Positions 62,419 through 64,000 of a DNA stretch of 64,000 nucleotides are shown piece after piece. The notes beneath the pieces were generated by a model that saw only the letters and a list, made by a program, of their open reading frames with translations, was not told the origin of the DNA and searched no databases. Each line of letters begins with the position of its first letter. The first letter of the stretch is position 1. Origin of the DNA: Clostridiales bacterium SIT11 (GTDB lineage Bacteria > Bacillota > Clostridia > Tissierellales > Peptoniphilaceae); the NCBI GenBank assembly GCA_001299455.1, contig CYUK01000003.1, positions 1,116,001 through 1,180,000 of the forward strand. Direction: 5' to 3'. Made by a program: the position numbers and the translations under genes.

Positions 62419-63420
62419 CTATAAATCTTTTTTCAGAAAGACCTGGGCCAGCTCTCCCCGGGTCAAGGGGTCCTTGGGACGGAAGTGGTTGTCCAAGTCG
62501 CCCTTGAGGTAGCCCTCCAGGGTCATGACCCGGACGGCTTTTTCAGCCCAGGGGGAAATTTCTTTTTGGTCCTCGTAGGACTTGGCTTCCTTATCTTGGT
62601 GGATATTTCCCAAGTAATCGGTATAGCGGTAGAGGATAAGGGCAAATTCTTCCCGGCTGACGGTTTTATCAGGTTGAAAGTTTCCTTCCTCATCACCGGA
62701 GATAATATCTCCCTCATAGGCCCAGGTTAGAGCCTTTTCATACCAAGGATTCTTGGGAAGGTCTTTAAAGGGAAGGGGGTCTGTAGACTGGACTTGGCCC
62801 TTATTTTTTTGGAAGAGGGCCTGGACCAGCATGGCCCGGGATAGGCCTAAGTCCGGACCGAATTCCTTGGCGTTTAAGCCCTTGAGGCTACCCTCGTCAT
62901 AGGCCTTGGCAATGGCCTTTTCCGCCCAGTGGCCCTTGGTATCCTGGAAAGGAGAGGAAATTTTTTCTTCTTGGCCAATGAGTTTTTTTAAGGAAGGAAT
63001 CAAATTTTCCTTAGACCGGAGGACCCGGGTCTTGGGCCCTGACAGGGTATAGTAGTAGAAGCCGTCGGCCATGGGTTCTTCATCATAGAGGTAGAGGGTT
63101 TGGTCATCTTGGGCCGTCTTAAAGGTTAAAAGTAAAGATTCAGAAGAAGGAATGGAAGCTAGGGCTTCTCCAGGGTCTCTTTCCTCTAGGTTTTTCATAA
63201 GACCGGGAAGTTTAGATAATTCTTCAGGACTTGCCTGGTGAAATTTTTCGGTCTCACCAAAGTCGTCGGCCTTGTAAAAGTCCAGGCTGGAAAAGTTTAG
63301 GGCTTCTCCGCCCTTGATTTTAATGGAAAAGGTCTTGTCTTCCTTGGGCTTGGCACAGGCTGTCAGGGCCAGGGAAAAACAGAGGACAAGGGAGAGGAAA
63401 ACAGGTAAAAATTTTTTCAT
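62419..63420 (-). CDS. Lipoprotein with three SLH domains
   Basis: About 333 residues. Signal MKKFLPVFLSLVLCFSL with lipobox LTAC, a ~130-residue strand-rich unknown domain, then three SLH repeats (FQDTKGHWAEKAIAKAYDEG; FKDLPKNPWYEKALTWAYEG; ISPWAEKAVRVMTLEG). SLH domains bind pyruvylated wall polymers. A protein held by both lipid and SLH is unusual and might tie membrane to wall. ATG 63420 after AAAGGAGGCTCTC. Confidence 0.85.
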   Translation of the reverse strand: MKKFLPVFLSLVLCFSLALTACAKPKEDKTFSIKIKGGEALNFSSLDFYKADDFGETEKFHQASPEELSKLPGLMKNLEERDPGEALASIPSSESLLLTFKTAQDDQTLYLYDEEPMADGFYYYTLSGPKTRVLRSKENLIPSLKKLIGQEEKISSPFQDTKGHWAEKAIAKAYDEGSLKGLNAKEFGPDLGLSRAMLVQALFQKNKGQVQSTDPLPFKDLPKNPWYEKALTWAYEGDIISGDEEGNFQPDKTVSREEFALILYRYTDYLGNIHQDKEAKSYEDQKEISPWAEKAVRVMTLEGYLKGDLDNHFRPKDPLTRGELAQVFLKKDL

Positions 63421-63546
63421 GAGAGCCTCCTTTAAACAAAAGTTCAAATCTTAAGTTTATTATAGACCATGGAGGGGAAAATACAAGAAAAATAGAGACA
63501 AGTCCTCTTCAAATGGATAGGGAAGATTTTCCAAGGGCCGGTCTTC

Positions 63547-63575
63547 TTGTTGTCCCTCCTAATTCTTGCTATAAT
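63547..63575 (+). promoter_or_regulatory. Promoter of the Sua5/TsaC gene
   Basis: -35 TTGTTG, 17 bp, -10 TATAAT, 33 bp before the ATG. Confidence 0.75.
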
Positions 63576-63608
63576 AGTAGTGTATACTCGTGGAAGGAGT
63601 GATTCAAC

Positions 63609-64000
63609 ATGGATACAGAGGTTCTTGTCTTAAAAGATCCGGAAGATCCAGAAATTATAGATAAGGCGGCTAAGGTCATTGCAAGGGGAGGTCTCGTTGC
63701 CTTTCCTACAGAGACGGTCTATGGCCTGGGAGCCAATGGCTTGGACGAAAGGGCCGTTGCTAAAATTTATGAGGCCAAGGGACGGCCCAACGACAATCCC
63801 ATGATCCTCCATGTTTCCAGCCTGGAAATGTGTGAGCGACTGGTGAAAAATATTCCCAAGGAAGCCAAGGATTGTATGGATATGTTTTGGCCGGGACCCT
63901 TGACCATGATTTTTGAAAAAAAAGATTTGATTCCAGACCGGGTATCCGCTGGTCTTCCTACAGTGGCCATCCGGATGCCTTCAGACCGCTTTGCCCGGGG
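63609..64000 (+). CDS. Sua5/YciO/YrdC threonylcarbamoyl-AMP synthase, cut by window edge
   Basis: First 130 residues. GGLVAFPTETVYGLGANG, IYEAKGRPNDNPMILHV and FWPGPLTMIF are the ligand-binding motifs of the YrdC domain, which makes threonylcarbamoyl-AMP for t6A37 on tRNA. Whether the C-terminal Sua5 domain follows is beyond the window. Confidence 0.92.
   Translation, partial: MDTEVLVLKDPEDPEIIDKAAKVIARGGLVAFPTETVYGLGANGLDERAVAKIYEAKGRPNDNPMILHVSSLEMCERLVKNIPKEAKDCMDMFWPGPLTMIFEKKDLIPDRVSAGLPTVAIRMPSDRFAR

Overview
The window reads as chromosome of a low- to mid-GC Gram-positive anaerobe (Bacillota). Peptoniphilaceae and other Gram-positive anaerobic cocci fit best, but no marker settles the genus. 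Supporting signs are strong Shine-Dalgarno sites, short intergenic gaps, rho-independent terminators after most operons, sortase-type surface proteins, lipoproteins, a desulforedoxin-like protein, radical-SAM and 2-hydroxyacyl-CoA-dehydratase-activase families, and many amino-acid and peptide transporters. This suggests an amino-acid/peptide-fermenting organism.

Layout. 1-1850: radical-SAM protein (cut by the window edge) and a TetR regulator. 1968-7651: two-component system, MacB/Bce-like ABC exporter and an M15 cell-wall peptidase, resembling a cell-envelope stress or peptide-resistance module. 7999-9297: ClC chloride channel. 9421-12371: APC permease and isochorismatase-fold hydrolase, then a serine recombinase; between them two inverted 26-bp quasi-palindromic sites enclose 136 bp with a promoter. 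12444-15193: ArsR regulator and a split Zn/Cd-type P-ATPase system, followed by tRNA-Ala(GGC). 15483-25838: housekeeping and transport genes (ArsC/Spx-like, OpuC osmolyte transporter, FetAB-like exporter, PspC, YgjP, MntP, YjbQ, an SDR, Ogt, a metallo-beta-lactamase-fold hydrolase). 25906-30183: Na+/alanine-type symporter behind a possibly structured leader, a dicarboxylate symporter and a secreted HExxH protein. 30205-38890: two tandem large wall-anchored adhesins, each with a run of nine G inside its signal-peptide codons. 38899-47218: membrane protein, Cys-rich desulforedoxin-like protein under a CsoR-type operator, second alanine symporter, CtlX-like amidinohydrolase, class I aldolase, gamma-glutamyltransferase, glycerol kinase. 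47439-53524: complete Dpp/Opp peptide transporter with an AstE/AspA-like deacylase. 53559-64000: NifS-MnmA, ECF S component, arginase, a 1410-residue activase-type protein, an SLH lipoprotein, and the start of a Sua5/TsaC protein.

Two independent on/off mechanisms stand out. One is an apparent recombinase-driven invertible promoter ahead of a permease/hydrolase operon. The other is poly-G slippage in two duplicated adhesin genes. Together they suggest that this genome varies both nutrient uptake and its surface. All calls come from reading the sequence alone; no database or folding program was used.
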